Origin: Acidobacteriota bacterium
GTDB taxonomy: Bacteria; Acidobacteriota; Blastocatellia; Pyrinomonadales; Pyrinomonadaceae
Reading direction: 5' to 3'
DNA: 48,899 nt
Assembly: GCA_003223935.1 (NCBI GenBank)
Contig: QHXQ01000048.1
Coordinates: 1-48,899, forward strand
Every line of letters starts with the position of its first letter. Positions within the stretch are counted from its first letter, which is position 1. Made by a program: the position numbers and the translations under genes. The notes beneath the pieces are model-generated. The model did no database searches. It had not been told where the DNA came from and was given only the letters and a program-made list of their open reading frames with translations. Below are positions 35,374 through 44,088 of the stretch, one piece after another.

Positions 35374-35690
35374 CCCACAGGCGCGGACAACGTTTCCACG
35401 TCAGCGCATGTCGTTCTTACGCCCGCGCTCTTACAGCGCACACGCACGCTATTGCCGCGCTGCTCGCCGCTCTTGCCGCGCCAATGTGCGCTTTACTGCG
35501 CCACCCGACGCTCTTTCTGCGCTCGCCTGCGCTCGTACCGCGCGTCGCAGCGCTCCTTCAGCGCACTGACGCGCTCATGCCGCGCGCATCGGCGCAGAAG
35601 CCATCCACGCCAGCGCACAACGCACGCTCAAACGCGCGGGTTAGACGCTCGAGAGCGCACGTTCTGCCAGTGCGGGCGCTTCAATCTGCT
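35363..35690. repeat. Helically phased GCGC-box array (about 21-bp degenerate repeat)
   Basis: From 35425 to 35596 seventeen consecutive boxes (GCGCN, or NCGCT in three of them) occur at steps of only 10 or 11 bases. Starts are 35425, 35436, 35446, 35457, 35467, 35478, 35488, 35498, 35508, 35519, 35529, 35540, 35550, 35561, 35571, 35582 and 35592. Every GCGC core in this stretch is in phase. In-phase boxes continue at 35613, 35624, 35634, 35645, 35655 and 35676, and less regularly back to 35363, 35381 and 35404. The steps mostly alternate 11 and 10, giving a 21-bp unit. This region lies between the rpmA terminator and the obg promoter and otherwise holds no gene. Plus-strand frames are open here, but they are Ala/Arg/Leu/Pro-rich with no protein character. 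Confidence 0.8.
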
Positions 35691-35692
35691 AT

Positions 35693-35748
35693 CAAAAATC
35701 GGAAACGACGCCCGTCGCTTGTTCAAACGCGGCAAGCGGGGGCGTCGT
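35693..35748 (-). terminator. Terminator after rpmA
   Basis: ACGACGCCC-CGCTTG (35705-35721) pairs with CAAGCG-GGGCGTCGT (35733-35748), with small internal bulges. On the minus strand the stem is followed by TTTCCGATTTTTG. It ends the rplU-rpmA unit. Confidence 0.8.
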
Positions 35749-35784
35749 GGTCAAACTTCGGTCGGGCGTGTAAGCCCACGCTGT

Positions 35785-36087
35785 CTATGCGGCAACTGCT
35801 GGCGCTGCCTCCTGTATGCCGGCCCCGACGGCCGTCTCGGGATAGACGCTGATGAACTTGCCCTGCCGGCCCTTGTCCTCGAACTTCACGACGCCGTCAA
35901 TGAGCGCGAACAACGTGTCGTCCTTGCCGCGCCCGACGTTCTTGCCCGGCTTCCACTTCGTGCCGCGCTGCCGCGCGAGAATGTTCCCGCCCAACACGCG
36001 CTCGCCGCCAAACTTCTTCAAGCCCAAACGCTGCGAATGCGAATCACGCCCGTTCCGCGATGAGCCGACGCCCTTTTTATGTGCCAT
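35785..36087 (-). CDS. rpmA: 50S ribosomal protein L27
   Basis: L27 reaches the peptidyl transferase centre. The 100-residue product starts [20 protein letters not shown], the unprocessed Gly/Ser-rich form, without the cleaved N-terminal extension of Firmicutes. It continues with [20 protein letters not shown] and [14 protein letters not shown]. The Ala-rich tail (EAAPAVAA) is slightly longer than usual. It follows rplU, and a terminator lies after it. Confidence 0.97.
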   Translation of the reverse strand: MAHKKGVGSSRNGRDSHSQRLGLKKFGGERVLGGNILARQRGTKWKPGKNVGRGKDDTLFALIDGVVKFEDKGRQGKFISVYPETAVGAGIQEAAPAVAA

Positions 36088-36104
36088 GATTAAAACTCCA
36101 TAAA

Positions 36105-36187
36105 AGAGGTTAGAGGTTAGAGATTAGAGGTCAGTAAAAGACAACATAATTCTTACTGATCTCTAACCTCTGATCTCTGACCTCTGC
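36105..36187. repeat. Heptamer inverted-repeat element, GAGGTYA family
   Basis: GAGGTTA and related units at 36105-36138 are mirrored by TAACCTC, TGATCTC and TGACCTC units at about 36158-36187. AGTAA/TTACT extends the stem toward the loop. It fills the rplU-rpmA gap and ends three bases from the rplU stop. Confidence 0.9.
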
Positions 36188-36189
36188 CT

Positions 36190-36501
36190 TTATCCAATTG
36201 AATCAATCTTCACCGTCGTATAGCCCTGCCGGTGGCCTTGCTTGCGCTTGTACTGTTTGCGCCGCTTCTTTTTGAAGACAATGACCTTGTCGCCGCGCCC
36301 GTGTTCGACCACTGTGCCGGCGACGCGCGCGCCAGCGACCGCTTGCGCACCGGCGCGTGTGCCGTCGTCGCCGCCACTGACTGCGAGCACTTCAAACTCA
36401 ACCGTCTCGCCGGTCTCTTGGTCGAGCGCCGGCACGCGCAAGCGTGCGCCCGCTTCGACGCGAAACTGTTTGCCGCCCGTGCGAATGATTGCGTAAGCCA
36501 T
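36190..36501 (-). CDS. rplU: 50S ribosomal protein L21
   Basis: The 103-residue product shows MAYAIIRTGGKQFRVEAGAR, then ARVAGTVVEHGRGDKVIVFK and the C-terminal signature KKRRKQYKRKQGHRQGYTTV. GGAG lies about nine bases before the ATG at 36501, which fixes this start over one three codons upstream. A good promoter precedes it. Confidence 0.96.
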   Translation of the reverse strand: MAYAIIRTGGKQFRVEAGARLRVPALDQETGETVEFEVLAVSGGDDGTRAGAQAVAGARVAGTVVEHGRGDKVIVFKKKRRKQYKRKQGHRQGYTTVKIDSIG

Positions 36502-36547
36502 TTGTTCCACTCCTCAGACGCGAAAATCCCCTGCGGGAAAGTCGTAA

Positions 36548-36577
36548 ATTATACGGGTCGCTCGCAGGCAGCGTCAA
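36548..36577 (-). promoter_or_regulatory. Sigma70-type promoter of rplU-rpmA
   Basis: Minus-strand TTGACG (36577-36572) and TATAAT (36553-36548) are 18 bases apart, with a perfect -10 box. The rplU ATG is about 47 bases downstream. It lies just beyond the end of accC, so rplU-rpmA is independent of accBC. Confidence 0.75.
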
Positions 36578-36606
36578 ACACCGAAACGACCGCGCGAGCG
36601 CGCACA

Positions 36607-38025
36607 TCAACGCGCCGCGACCGCTTGCTGCTCAGCAGCCACCTTGCGCCCCTGTGCGCCGCCGTTCGCGCGCGCGAGAAAGCGCTCCATGAATTTGGTC
36701 GTGTATGTGCCGGCCTGAAACTCCGGGTCGTCCATGATCTTCAGATGGAGCGGCACGGTTGTCTTGATGCCTTCGATGACCATCGCTTCGAGCGCGCGGC
36801 GCATGCGCGCAATCGCCAACTCGCGCGTGCGCGCGTGCACGATCAGCTTGGCGATCAGCGAATCGTAGTAAGGCGGCACGAAATAACCGGGATAGATGGC
36901 TGTATCCACACGCACGCCGATGCCGCCCGGAATGTTCGCGGCCGTAATGAGACCGGGCGACGGCGCAAACGTCTCCGGGTCTTCCGCGTTGATGCGACAC
37001 TCGATGGCGTGGCCGGCGAAGATGACATCCTGCTGCTCGTAGGCCAACTCTTCCCCTTCGGCGACGCGAATCTGATTGCGCGCAATGTCGGCGAGCGTGA
37101 TCATCTCCGTGACCGGATGCTCGACCTGTATGCGCGTGTTCATCTCCATGAAGTAGAAGCGGCCGTCTTCGTCGAGCAAGAACTCAACCGTGCCCGCGTT
37201 CGAGTAGCCGACGCGCTTGCAAGCTGCGACCGCGACCTCGCCCATCGAAGCGCGCAACTCCGGCGTCATCACCGGCGACGGCGCTTCTTCGAGTAACTTT
37301 TGATGCCGCCGTTGGATCGAGCAATCGCGCTCGCCCAGATGGACGCAGTGGCCGAACTCGTCGGCCATCACCTGAATCTCTATGTGGCGCGGGCGCTCGA
37401 GGTAACGCTCGATATAGATGTCGCCGTTCTTAAACGCTTTGAGCGCTTCGTTTGAAGCGGTCTCAAGTGCCGGCCCCAACTCTGCCTCGCTGCGCACGAT
37501 GCGCATGCCGCGCCCGCCACCGCCCGCCGCCGCTTTGATGATCACCGGAAAGCCGATCTCGCGCGCGAGTTGCAAGGCTTCGATCTCGGATTCCAACGGC
37601 TCCTTGCTGCCCGGCAAGATAGGCACACCGGCCGCACTCATCGCGCGCCGCGCTTCAACCTTGTCGCCCATCAATTTGATCACAGACGAGCGCGGGCCGA
37701 TGAACTTGATGTTGCACGCCTCGCAAATCTCTGCGAACTGCGCCGACTCGGCCAAGAATCCGTAGCCCGGATGAATCGCATCAACATTCGCGATCTCTGC
37801 GGCGCTAATGACCGCCGGGATATTCAAATAACTCTGCGGCGAAGGCGCAGGCCCGATGCAGATTGATTCATCGGCGAAGCGCACGTGCAGCGAATCACGA
37901 TCCGCTTCGCTATGCACCGTCACCGTGCGAATGCCCATCTCCTTGCACGCCCAGATAATGCGACACGCGATCTCGCCGCGATTCGCGATCAAAATTTTTC
38001 TGAACTTGCGCGGAGCAATTGGCAT
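36607..38025 (-). CDS. accC: Acetyl-CoA carboxylase, biotin carboxylase subunit
   Basis: AccC carboxylates biotin on AccB with ATP and bicarbonate, the first step of fatty-acid synthesis. The 472-residue product has [20 protein letters not shown], the glycine loop [13 protein letters not shown], the ATP-grasp [20 protein letters not shown], and the signature [20 protein letters not shown]. The C-terminal tail is about 20 residues longer than E. coli's. It follows accB, with only a heptamer element between. Confidence 0.97.
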   Translation of the reverse strand: MPIAPRKFRKILIANRGEIACRIIWACKEMGIRTVTVHSEADRDSLHVRFADESICIGPAPSPQSYLNIPAVISAAEIANVDAIHPGYGFLAESAQFAEICEACNIKFIGPRSSVIKLMGDKVEARRAMSAAGVPILPGSKEPLESEIEALQLAREIGFPVIIKAAAGGGGRGMRIVRSEAELGPALETASNEALKAFKNGDIYIERYLERPRHIEIQVMADEFGHCVHLGERDCSIQRRHQKLLEEAPSPVMTPELRASMGEVAVAACKRVGYSNAGTVEFLLDEDGRFYFMEMNTRIQVEHPVTEMITLADIARNQIRVAEGEELAYEQQDVIFAGHAIECRINAEDPETFAPSPGLITAANIPGGIGVRVDTAIYPGYFVPPYYDSLIAKLIVHARTRELAIARMRRALEAMVIEGIKTTVPLHLKIMDDPEFQAGTYTTKFMERFLARANGGAQGRKVAAEQQAVAAR

Positions 38026-38028
38026 GAG

Positions 38029-38082
38029 CAGTTTTCAGTTTTCAGTTCTCAGTCAGCAGCGCAAGGCTGAAAACTGAAAACT
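38029..38082. repeat. Heptamer inverted-repeat element, CAGTTTT family (accB-accC gap)
   Basis: CAGTTTT CAGTTTT CAGTTCT at 38029-38049 pairs with CTGAAAACTGAAAACTA at about 38067-38083. The right arm overlaps the accB stop codon (CTA on the plus strand). Confidence 0.9.
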
Positions 38083-38845
38083 ATTTTCTGATCCCGAACA
38101 ACGCCTGTCCGTATTCGACAGGCTGACCGTTCTCGACGTATATCTTCTCGACCGTACCGCGCACTTCAGCCTGAATCTCGTTCATCAGCTTCATCGCTTC
38201 GATGATGCAGACGACCGTGTCCGGTTCGACATGGCTGCCCGCACGCACAAACGACTCGGCCGTCGGCGACGGCGAGCGGTAGAACGTGCCGACAATCGGC
38301 GAAGTGATCTTGTGCAACTCTTCGTCGGCGCTGGCAATGGTCTGCTTCGGCGCGCCGGTCTCGACGGATGGCGCGGTTGCTGTCGGCTGGTCGGTCGCGG
38401 ACGGCGATGTAACGGGCGTGACCGTTGGCGGCACGAATGTTTGTCCGCTCGTTGGTTCGTGCAGCGACGGCGCAGGTGTGTAGCGACTGAGGCGCAGGCG
38501 AAAGCCTTCGCGCTCGATCTCAAACTCGTTGAAGCCTTGCTCGTTGAGCAACTCGGATAGCTCGCGCAATTCATCGAGATTCAGATCGCGCTCAGGCTGC
38601 GCCGCCCTAGCTTGTGTTTCGCGTTGCTCGCCGCCGCTACGTTCACCGCGTTCACCAGCGCCGCTGCTGCCGCTCCGCCGATGGCGACGCGGATGCCTGC
38701 GCCCGCCGCTTTGTGCATTTGTCGTGCTGCTTGCGCTCGTGGGCGCAGTAGGTTGGCTCGCGCGCGGTTCAGTCGGTTGCGCTTCCGGTTCGCGCGCTGG
38801 CGCGGAAGCGGCCGCCGTCGTCTCTGGCCTGTCTTGACTGCTCAT
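38081..38845 (-). CDS. accB: Acetyl-CoA carboxylase, biotin carboxyl carrier protein
   Basis: AccB carries biotin between the two half reactions. The C-terminal biotinyl domain shows [20 protein letters not shown] and [20 protein letters not shown], with the biotinylated Lys in EAMKLM. The usual BCCP N-terminal helix ([20 protein letters not shown]) follows an unusual disordered extension of about 85 residues (Ser/Ala/Pro/Arg-rich, [15 protein letters not shown]). The ATG at 38845 has GGCGGAGG about ten bases upstream. Length of 254 versus about 156 in E. coli reflects the extension and a Thr/Pro linker. Confidence 0.94.
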   Translation of the reverse strand: MSSQDRPETTAAASAPAREPEAQPTEPRASQPTAPTSASSTTNAQSGGRRHPRRHRRSGSSGAGERGERSGGEQRETQARAAQPERDLNLDELRELSELLNEQGFNEFEIEREGFRLRLSRYTPAPSLHEPTSGQTFVPPTVTPVTSPSATDQPTATAPSVETGAPKQTIASADEELHKITSPIVGTFYRSPSPTAESFVRAGSHVEPDTVVCIIEAMKLMNEIQAEVRGTVEKIYVENGQPVEYGQALFGIRK

Positions 38846-38904
38846 CTGTTCTCGCGCCTCCGCCCGGATGAGTTTATAGACTCGCATCGTCGTAAGCCCC
38901 AGAC

Positions 38905-38956
38905 ATAAAAGCAAGACCCCCGACCCGGTTGCGCACAGTCGCCGTGGCGGGGGCTT
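38905..38956 (-). terminator. Terminator-like hairpin downstream of rplQ
   Basis: Minus-strand GCCCCCG pairs with CGGGGGT around a loop of about 25 bases (38914-38956), followed by TTGCTTTTA. It probably ends the alpha operon before accB, but the long loop makes the call moderate. Confidence 0.55.
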
Positions 38957-38971
38957 CAGGACTAAGCTTGA

Positions 38972-39015
38972 CGAACCAGCGCGCCCGCGTCCATACCTGA
39001 GTGCGCGCTGGCTCG
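38972..39015. other. Long inverted repeat between rplQ and its terminator
   Basis: CGAACCAGCGCGC (38972-38984) is mirrored by GCGCGCTGGCTCG (39003-39015) with one mismatch and an 18-base loop. It lies 13 bases after the rplQ stop, is not a heptamer element, and may protect the 3' end or pair with the downstream terminator. Confidence 0.65.
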
Positions 39016-39027
39016 AACATAAACCAA

Positions 39028-39753
39028 CTACTCCGACTCTTGCTCGGCGGCTGTGGATTCGGTTTTCTTCGCCCGCCGCCCGCCGCTTGACGCCTTGTCT
39101 GCGTCCTTCGGCTCGTCGGTGCGCCCGCGCCCGCGCGCCTTGGTCGTCTCTTCCTGTTCGTGCGTCCGATCAGCTTTACGTCCACCGCGCCGCCCACCCT
39201 CAGCTTCGCCCGACTTCGACGCGCGCGCGCTCTTCTTCTTGCCTGTGGACTTGGCGCGCTTCGTCTGCACGGCCGCTTCGCGCTCGCGCGGATTGTCAAC
39301 CAACTCGATGATGGCCAACTCCGCGTTGTCGCCGTCGCGCCGGCCCAGCTTGATGATGCGCGTGTAGCCGCCCGGCCGATCTTTGTAACGCTCGCCAAGT
39401 TCGGTGAACAGACGTTTCACGGCAGCCACACCCGCCGTGCGCGGCGGACGCCCTTGACCGCGCCGCCCACCAGCCGCACGCGCCTGTCCTTGATTGCCCG
39501 CGTGGAAGAAAGCGGCAGCTTGCCGGCGCAGATGTACAACTTGCGCGCCGTTGTCGTCGCCCGTCAAATTCTGTGCGCGGCGCGAGAGCGAGATGGCGCG
39601 CTCGACGAACGGGCGCAACTCTTTCGCCTTCGGCAGCGTCGTGATGATCTGCTCGTTGCGCGCGTTAATCAGCGAGGTCGCCAGATTGCGCAGCAGCGAA
39701 AGCCGGTGCTCCGTCGAGCGCCCCAATTTACGATGTGCGTTCAGATGTCGCAT
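39028..39753 (-). CDS. rplQ: 50S ribosomal protein L17 with long C-terminal extension
   Basis: The core shows [40 protein letters not shown] and [20 protein letters not shown], all conserved. Two departures from the usual 120-130 residues: a Gly/Arg-rich insertion after [10 protein letters not shown] (about residues 90-108), and a C-terminal tail of about 90 charged residues (for example [20 protein letters not shown]) of alternating basic and acidic stretches. The tail is probably disordered on the ribosome surface. Confidence 0.95.
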   Translation of the reverse strand: MRHLNAHRKLGRSTEHRLSLLRNLATSLINARNEQIITTLPKAKELRPFVERAISLSRRAQNLTGDDNGAQVVHLRRQAAAFFHAGNQGQARAAGGRRGQGRPPRTAGVAAVKRLFTELGERYKDRPGGYTRIIKLGRRDGDNAELAIIELVDNPREREAAVQTKRAKSTGKKKSARASKSGEAEGGRRGGRKADRTHEQEETTKARGRGRTDEPKDADKASSGGRRAKKTESTAAEQESE

Positions 39754-39763
39754 AACTTTGATT

Positions 39764-39838
39764 AGCTCTCAGCTATCAGCGGTCAGCTTTCAGCTTAAGC
39801 AGACATTCAAAGCTGAAGGCTGATCGCTGACTGCTGTC
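39764..39838. repeat. Heptamer inverted-repeat element, AGCNNTC family (rpoA-rplQ gap)
   Basis: Units AGCTCTC, AGCTATC, AGCGGTC, AGCTTTC at 39764-39795 are mirrored by AGCTGAAGGCTGATCGCTGA at about 39811-39830. The right arm runs into the rpoA stop codon at 39838-39840. Confidence 0.9.
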
Positions 39839-40893
39839 TATTCTTCTTCGTCTATGTAATCGGCCGCGTCCACATCGCCGTCGCTGCCGCCTGTGCCCGG
39901 AATCGGATTGCCTTGTTCGTCGAACTCCATGCCGAAGTCCAAGCCCATGCCGTGCAGGATGTCTTTGATCTCGTTCAGAGACTTCTTGCCGAAGTTCTTC
40001 GTGGCCAGCATCTCGCGCTCGCTGCGTTGGACGAGATCGCGGATGGTGCGAATGTTGGCGTTCTTCAGGCAGTTGTAGGAGCGCACCGACAACTCAAGCT
40101 CGTCCACCGAACGATCAAGTAGATCGTTGCGCGGCAAGGGTGGCCGTTCGATGCCGGTGTAAACGGCCTCGTCCGTGTCTTCCTCGAAGTTGATGAAGAT
40201 CGTCATATGGTCTTTGATCAACTTCGCGGCCAGACCGATGGCGTCGTCCGGTTTGACCGAGCCATCCGTCCAAACTTCAATCGTCAACTTGTCGAACTCC
40301 GTGTTCTGTCCGAGCCGCGCAGCCTCGACCGTGTAGTTGACCTTCTTGACCGGCGTATGCACCGAATCAACTGGAATGTAACCTAAGCTTAGGTCTTCAT
40401 CGAAGTTGCGATCCGCCGGCACGTAACCGCGCCCGCGCTTCAGCCGCATCTCGATGTTGAGCGAGCCGCCTTCGCTGACGGTGGCGATATAGACGTTTCC
40501 GTCGAGTATCTCCACGTCCGCATCGTGCTCGATGTCGCCGGAGAGCACTTCACCCGCGCCATCTTTCGTGATCGTCAAAGTCTTCGGCTCGTTGCCGTGC
40601 AGTTTGATCGGAATCTGTTTGAGATTGAGGATCACGTCGGTCGCGTCCTCAACGACGCCGCGAATCGAAGAGAATTCGTGTTCGACGCCTTCGATCTTGA
40701 CGGCTGTAATGGCTGCGCCTTCAATTGAAGATAAGAGCGCGCGGCGCAAGGAATTGCCAATCGTCGTGCCGAAGCCGCGCTCGAACGGCTGCGCCGAAAA
40801 GCGGCCATAACGCTCGGTCAGCGTCTCGTTCTCAACCGCCAGCCGGCGCGGCATCTGAAATCCTGTCCAGAGTGTGTTTTGCTCCATGCTCAT
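39838..40893 (-). CDS. rpoA: RNA polymerase alpha subunit
   Basis: The 351-residue product has the alpha N-terminal dimerisation domain ([39 protein letters not shown]) and the C-terminal domain ([36 protein letters not shown]), with the promoter/regulator-contact helix [19 protein letters not shown]. The acidic tail ([14 protein letters not shown]) extends beyond E. coli's. ATG at 40893 or 40887. Confidence 0.98.
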   Translation of the reverse strand: MSMEQNTLWTGFQMPRRLAVENETLTERYGRFSAQPFERGFGTTIGNSLRRALLSSIEGAAITAVKIEGVEHEFSSIRGVVEDATDVILNLKQIPIKLHGNEPKTLTITKDGAGEVLSGDIEHDADVEILDGNVYIATVSEGGSLNIEMRLKRGRGYVPADRNFDEDLSLGYIPVDSVHTPVKKVNYTVEAARLGQNTEFDKLTIEVWTDGSVKPDDAIGLAAKLIKDHMTIFINFEEDTDEAVYTGIERPPLPRNDLLDRSVDELELSVRSYNCLKNANIRTIRDLVQRSEREMLATKNFGKKSLNEIKDILHGMGLDFGMEFDEQGNPIPGTGGSDGDVDAADYIDEEE

Positions 40894-40954
40894 ATTGTTC
40901 TAACCTGTGTGTGCCCGAAGCGAACCCGAAAAATACACAACTGCGACGGCCGCA

Positions 40955-40990
40955 CGCGACCGCCGCGTATAAGTGACGTAGGCGGTCGCG
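40955..40990. other. Perfect 10-bp inverted repeat between rpsD and rpoA
   Basis: CGCGACCGCC (40955-40964) and GGCGGTCGCG (40981-40990) flank a 16-base loop. It is the only rpsD-rpoA gap structure and is not of heptamer type. It might be an attenuator or processing site; no T-run follows immediately. Confidence 0.65.
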
Positions 40991-41012
40991 CTTCGGCAGG
41001 CGCTAGTGACGT

Positions 41013-41654
41013 TTACTTGCTGTAAAGTTCGACGATCAGTTGCTCGTTGATCGAGCGATCAATGTCATCGCGCGCCGGCAAAGTCACGACGCGGGCGCTC
41101 ATCTCTGCGCCATCGGTCGGCGCGATCCACGACGGGCGACCGCGACCGGCCGCAGTCTGCCAAGCGCCTTCGATGTGTCCGTTCTTGCGACTCGTCTCTT
41201 TGATCGTGATCACATCGCCGGCCTTGACGGAGAACGAAGGAATATCAACCTTGCGTCCGTTCACTTGCACGTGCCCGTGATTGACGAGTTGGCGCGCCTG
41301 TCTGCGCGACGTGGCGAAGCCCGCGCGATAGACGGCGTTATCCAAACGCCGCTCCAACAACGAGAGCAGGTTCTCGCCCGTGATGCCCTTCATCCGGTTG
41401 GCACGCTCGAAGTAGTTGCGAAACTGTCCTTCGAGCACGAAGTAGATGCGCTTGACCTTCTGCTTCTCGCGCAACTGTTGCCCGTAGCCGACGAGCGCCT
41501 TGCCGCGACGCGGACTGTTGCCATGCTGTCCGGGCGGCTGCGTACCGCGTTTCTCAATCGGGCATGAAGGCTTGTAGCAACGGTCGCCCTTCAAAAATAA
41601 TTTCGCACCTTCGCGGCGGCACAGACGGCACACCGCTCCACGATACCTAGCCAT
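41013..41654 (-). CDS. rpsD: 30S ribosomal protein S4
   Basis: S4 nucleates 30S assembly. The 213-residue product retains the zinc-type cysteine set ([28 protein letters not shown]) of C+ S4. It continues with [40 protein letters not shown], and S4-domain [25 protein letters not shown] lies about 14 bases before the ATG. Confidence 0.97.
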   Translation of the reverse strand: MARYRGAVCRLCRREGAKLFLKGDRCYKPSCPIEKRGTQPPGQHGNSPRRGKALVGYGQQLREKQKVKRIYFVLEGQFRNYFERANRMKGITGENLLSLLERRLDNAVYRAGFATSRRQARQLVNHGHVQVNGRKVDIPSFSVKAGDVITIKETSRKNGHIEGAWQTAAGRGRPSWIAPTDGAEMSARVVTLPARDDIDRSINEQLIVELYSK

Positions 41655-41743
41655 TAAAGTTTTGTTGCCTCCTGTCTAAACTTCAGACGGAAAAGTTTAC
41701 AGGTCGCGCATGCGCGCTGACCCTTCGTCCTTTAGGTTGATAA

Positions 41744-41799
41744 AACAGTTTTCAGTTTTTAGAAGCAAGCCCTTTGTGACTTGCTGAAAACTGAAAACC
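41744..41799. repeat. Heptamer inverted-repeat element, CAGTTTT family (rpsK-rpsD gap)
   Basis: ACAGTTTTCAGTTTTTAGA at about 41745-41763 pairs with CTGAAAACTGAAAACCG at about 41784-41800. The right arm ends about five bases before the rpsK stop. Confidence 0.88.
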
Positions 41800-41804
41800 G
41801 AACA

Positions 41805-42209
41805 TTAAACTCTGCGCCGCTTCGGCGGCCGGCAGCCGTTGTGCGGAATGGGCGTTGTGTCGCGGATCGCGGTAACGCGAATGCCCGCGTTGTTGATGGC
41901 ACGAATCGCAGACTCGCGCCCGCCGCCCGGCCCCTTTACGCGCACCTCGCACTGCTGCATCCCTGCGTCCTTCGCCTTGTTCGCTGCCTCGTAGGCCGCT
42001 TGCTGCGCTGCGAAGGGCGTGCCCTTGCGCGAGCCGCGAAAGCCGCGCGCGCCCGCAGAGGACTGCGCGATCAGATTTCCTTCCAAATCGGTGATCGTGA
42101 TCATCGTGTTATTGAACGACGCCGCGATGAATACGATCCCGTTCGGAATGTTCTTCTTCTCTTTCTTCCGAAAGACCTTCTTCTTGCCGCCAGTGGTCGT
42201 CTTTGCCAT
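41805..42209 (-). CDS. rpsK: 30S ribosomal protein S11
   Basis: The 134-residue product matches S11: [60 protein letters not shown], and the C-terminus [16 protein letters not shown]. The N-terminus ([16 protein letters not shown]) is the usual basic tail. GAGGTTT lies six bases before the ATG. Confidence 0.97.
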   Translation of the reverse strand: MAKTTTGGKKKVFRKKEKKNIPNGIVFIAASFNNTMITITDLEGNLIAQSSAGARGFRGSRKGTPFAAQQAAYEAANKAKDAGMQQCEVRVKGPGGGRESAIRAINNAGIRVTAIRDTTPIPHNGCRPPKRRRV

Positions 42210-42216
42210 GAAACCT

Positions 42217-42293
42217 CAGAGGTCAGAGGTCAGAGGTCAGAGGTTAGTAGGAGCAGTCTTGACTGACCTCTAACCTCTGACCTCTGACCTCTA
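42217..42293. repeat. Heptamer inverted-repeat element, GAGGTCA family (rpsM-rpsK gap)
   Basis: CAGAGGT units repeat four times at 42217-42246, then TAGTAGGAGCAGTCTTGAC as loop, then TGACCTCTAACCTCTGACC and more units to 42293. The loop and right arm are nearly identical to those at 44761-44807. Confidence 0.92.
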
Positions 42294-42297
42294 TTGT

Positions 42298-42681
42298 TTA
42301 TTTCTTGCCCGGTGCCTTCTTCTTGGCGATGGTGGCGCGGCGCGGGCCCTTGCGTGTGCGCGCGTTGGTGTGCGTCCGCTGTCCGCGCACAGGCAGACCG
42401 CGCCGATGCCGCAGGCCGCGATAGCAGCCGATGTCCATCAGACGCTTGATGTCCATCTGCACGCGCTTGCGCAAGTCGCCCTCAACGTCGCCCTGTGTTT
42501 CGATAATCGAGCGGATGCGCCCCAGTTGATCCTCGTTCAGATCGCGTACGCGCGTGTCCGGTGGCACGCCCGCTTCTTTGAGGATCGAGTTCGAGCGCGA
42601 GCGCCCGATGCCATAAATGTACGTCAGTCCGATCTCGACGCGCTTATTGACCGGAAGATCGACGCCAACCACACGAGCCAT
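42298..42681 (-). CDS. rpsM: 30S ribosomal protein S13
   Basis: The 127-residue product matches S13: [60 protein letters not shown] and [17 protein letters not shown]. The basic tail ([12 protein letters not shown]) is typical. Confidence 0.98.
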   Translation of the reverse strand: MARVVGVDLPVNKRVEIGLTYIYGIGRSRSNSILKEAGVPPDTRVRDLNEDQLGRIRSIIETQGDVEGDLRKRVQMDIKRLMDIGCYRGLRHRRGLPVRGQRTHTNARTRKGPRRATIAKKKAPGKK

Positions 42682-42695
42682 TGCTTATCTCCAAC

Positions 42696-42734
42696 TTCAA
42701 ACGATTTGCAATCTCAAATTTCAAATCTAAGATT
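42696..42734. repeat. Weak heptamer element (rpmJ-rpsM gap), TCAAAYT type
   Basis: CTTCAAA, TCTCAAA, TTTCAAA, TCTAAGA units recur at seven-base spacing. Arms are short, so the hairpin is weak. Confidence 0.45.
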
Positions 42735-42738
42735 ACGT

Positions 42739-42852
42739 TTAGCCTTGCCGTTGTTTGTGTTTCGGGTTTGTGCAGATCACGCGCACCACGCCTTTGCGGT
42801 GGATGATCTTGCAGTTGTCGCACATTTTCTTGACCGAAGTTCGTACCTTCAT
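42739..42852 (-). CDS. rpmJ: 50S ribosomal protein L36
   Basis: The 37-residue product reads [20 protein letters not shown] then [17 protein letters not shown]. The C-x2-C, C, H zinc set is complete (C+ form). It was too short for routine ORF calling. Position between infA and rpsM is the standard one. Confidence 0.97.
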   Translation of the reverse strand: MKVRTSVKKMCDNCKIIHRKGVVRVICTNPKHKQRQG

Positions 42853-42900
42853 CTCTGACCTACCTTCCGCCGGAGTCGCTTGCACATAACCGCTTCAAGT

Positions 42901-43122
42901 TTATTTGTAGCGATAGGTGATCCGGCCGCGATTCAGATCATACGGCGATAGCTCGACGAGCACGCGGTCGCCGGGCAGTATGCGGATGAAATTTTTGCGC
43001 ATCTTGCCTGACACGTGCGCGAGTACCTGATGATGGCTCTCCTCCAACTCGACGCGAAACATCGCGTTTGGCAAGGTCTCAATGACCTTCGCCATCACCT
43101 CTATCGCTTCTTCCTTAGCCAT
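42901..43122 (-). CDS. infA: Translation initiation factor IF-1
   Basis: The 73-residue product is a single S1/OB-fold domain: [73 protein letters not shown]. Length and motifs are standard; it lies between map and rpmJ. Confidence 0.97.
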   Translation of the reverse strand: MAKEEAIEVMAKVIETLPNAMFRVELEESHHQVLAHVSGKMRKNFIRILPGDRVLVELSPYDLNRGRITYRYK

Positions 43123-43213
43123 ACCAGCTATAGACTCAAAACTGTCTGCGGCGGCAAACTTTGGATATTAACACAGCCTCACGGCTCATGCCAAGTCACG
43201 GCCGCAGTTCAGG

Positions 43214-44005
43214 TTATAGATGCGCCGCGACCTCCGCCGGTTGCGGCTCGGCGGGGCGTTCGACGCGCGTAAACACCTCCGGCCCTTCATCTGTAATCGC
43301 AATCGTGTGCTCGACATGCGCTGAAGGTTGCCCGTCAAGCGTGACGACTGTCCAGCCGTCTTTGAGCGTCTTCGTCTGATGCGTGCCGACGTTGATCATC
43401 GGCTCGATGGCGAAGACGTAACCCGCCTTGATCTTCGTGCCGCGACCGGGTGTGCCGTAGTTTGGAATCTGCGGGTCTTCGTGCATGCGCCGGCCGATGC
43501 CATGCCCGACGTACTCGCGCACGACCGAATAGCCGTGTGCTTCCGCGTGCGCTTGCACCGCCCAGCCGATGTCGCCCAAGTGCCGACCGGGCCAACACTC
43601 CCTGATCGCGCGTTCAAGACACTCTTCCGCCACGCGGATCAGTTGCAGCCAATCGAGGCGCACCCAACCGACGGGCACGGTCGTGGCCGTGTCGCCGACA
43701 AAACCGTGCAAGGTCGCGCCCACGTCAATCGAGAGGATGTCGCCCTCCTGCAACTCGTAATCGGACGGGAAGCCGTGCACCACCTGTTCATTGACCGACG
43801 CGCAGATCGAATAAGGGAAACCGTGATAGCCCTTGAAGGTCGGCAGCGCGCCCGCGTCACGAATCATCTTCTCTGCGGCCGCGTCGAGTTCGAGCGTCGT
43901 AACGCCGGGCTGCACCATGCGCCGCAAAGCTTCGCGCACCTGCCCTGCGAGCTGCCCCGCCGCACGCATCTGCTCCAACTCTTTTCTCGACTTGCCGATA
44001 ATCAT
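43214..44005 (-). CDS. map: Methionine aminopeptidase, type I
   Basis: Removes initiator Met from nascent proteins. The 263-residue product has the metal-ligand set in order: SIDVGATLHGFVGDTATTVP (two Asp), VGHGIGRRMHEDPQIPNYG (His), FAIEPMINVGT (Glu), and the final Glu in HVEHTIAITDEGPEVFT. The start is ATG at 44005 (MIIGKSRKELEQMRAAG). A heptamer element lies just upstream. Confidence 0.97.
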   Translation of the reverse strand: MIIGKSRKELEQMRAAGQLAGQVREALRRMVQPGVTTLELDAAAEKMIRDAGALPTFKGYHGFPYSICASVNEQVVHGFPSDYELQEGDILSIDVGATLHGFVGDTATTVPVGWVRLDWLQLIRVAEECLERAIRECWPGRHLGDIGWAVQAHAEAHGYSVVREYVGHGIGRRMHEDPQIPNYGTPGRGTKIKAGYVFAIEPMINVGTHQTKTLKDGWTVVTLDGQPSAHVEHTIAITDEGPEVFTRVERPAEPQPAEVAAHL

Positions 44006-44010
44006 AAAAC

Positions 44011-44088
44011 AGTGACAAGTGACGAGTGATAAATGACGAGCAGGACAAAGTTTTTAACTTGTCACTCGTCACTTGGCACTCGTCACTG
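44011..44088. repeat. Heptamer inverted-repeat element, GTGACRA family (adk-map gap)
   Basis: GTGACAAGTGACGAGTGAT and TGACGAG at 44012-44040 are mirrored by CTTGTCACTCGTCACTTG and CACTCGTCACTG at about 44058-44088. The right arm encodes the last six codons and stop of adk. Confidence 0.92.

Noticed and set aside
35166..35852. A 228-codon plus-strand frame across the obg-rpmA gap
   Set aside because: It overlaps the obg 5' end antisense, is made of Ala/Arg/Leu/Pro from the GCGC array, and other frames are equally open. The repeat explains it better than coding.
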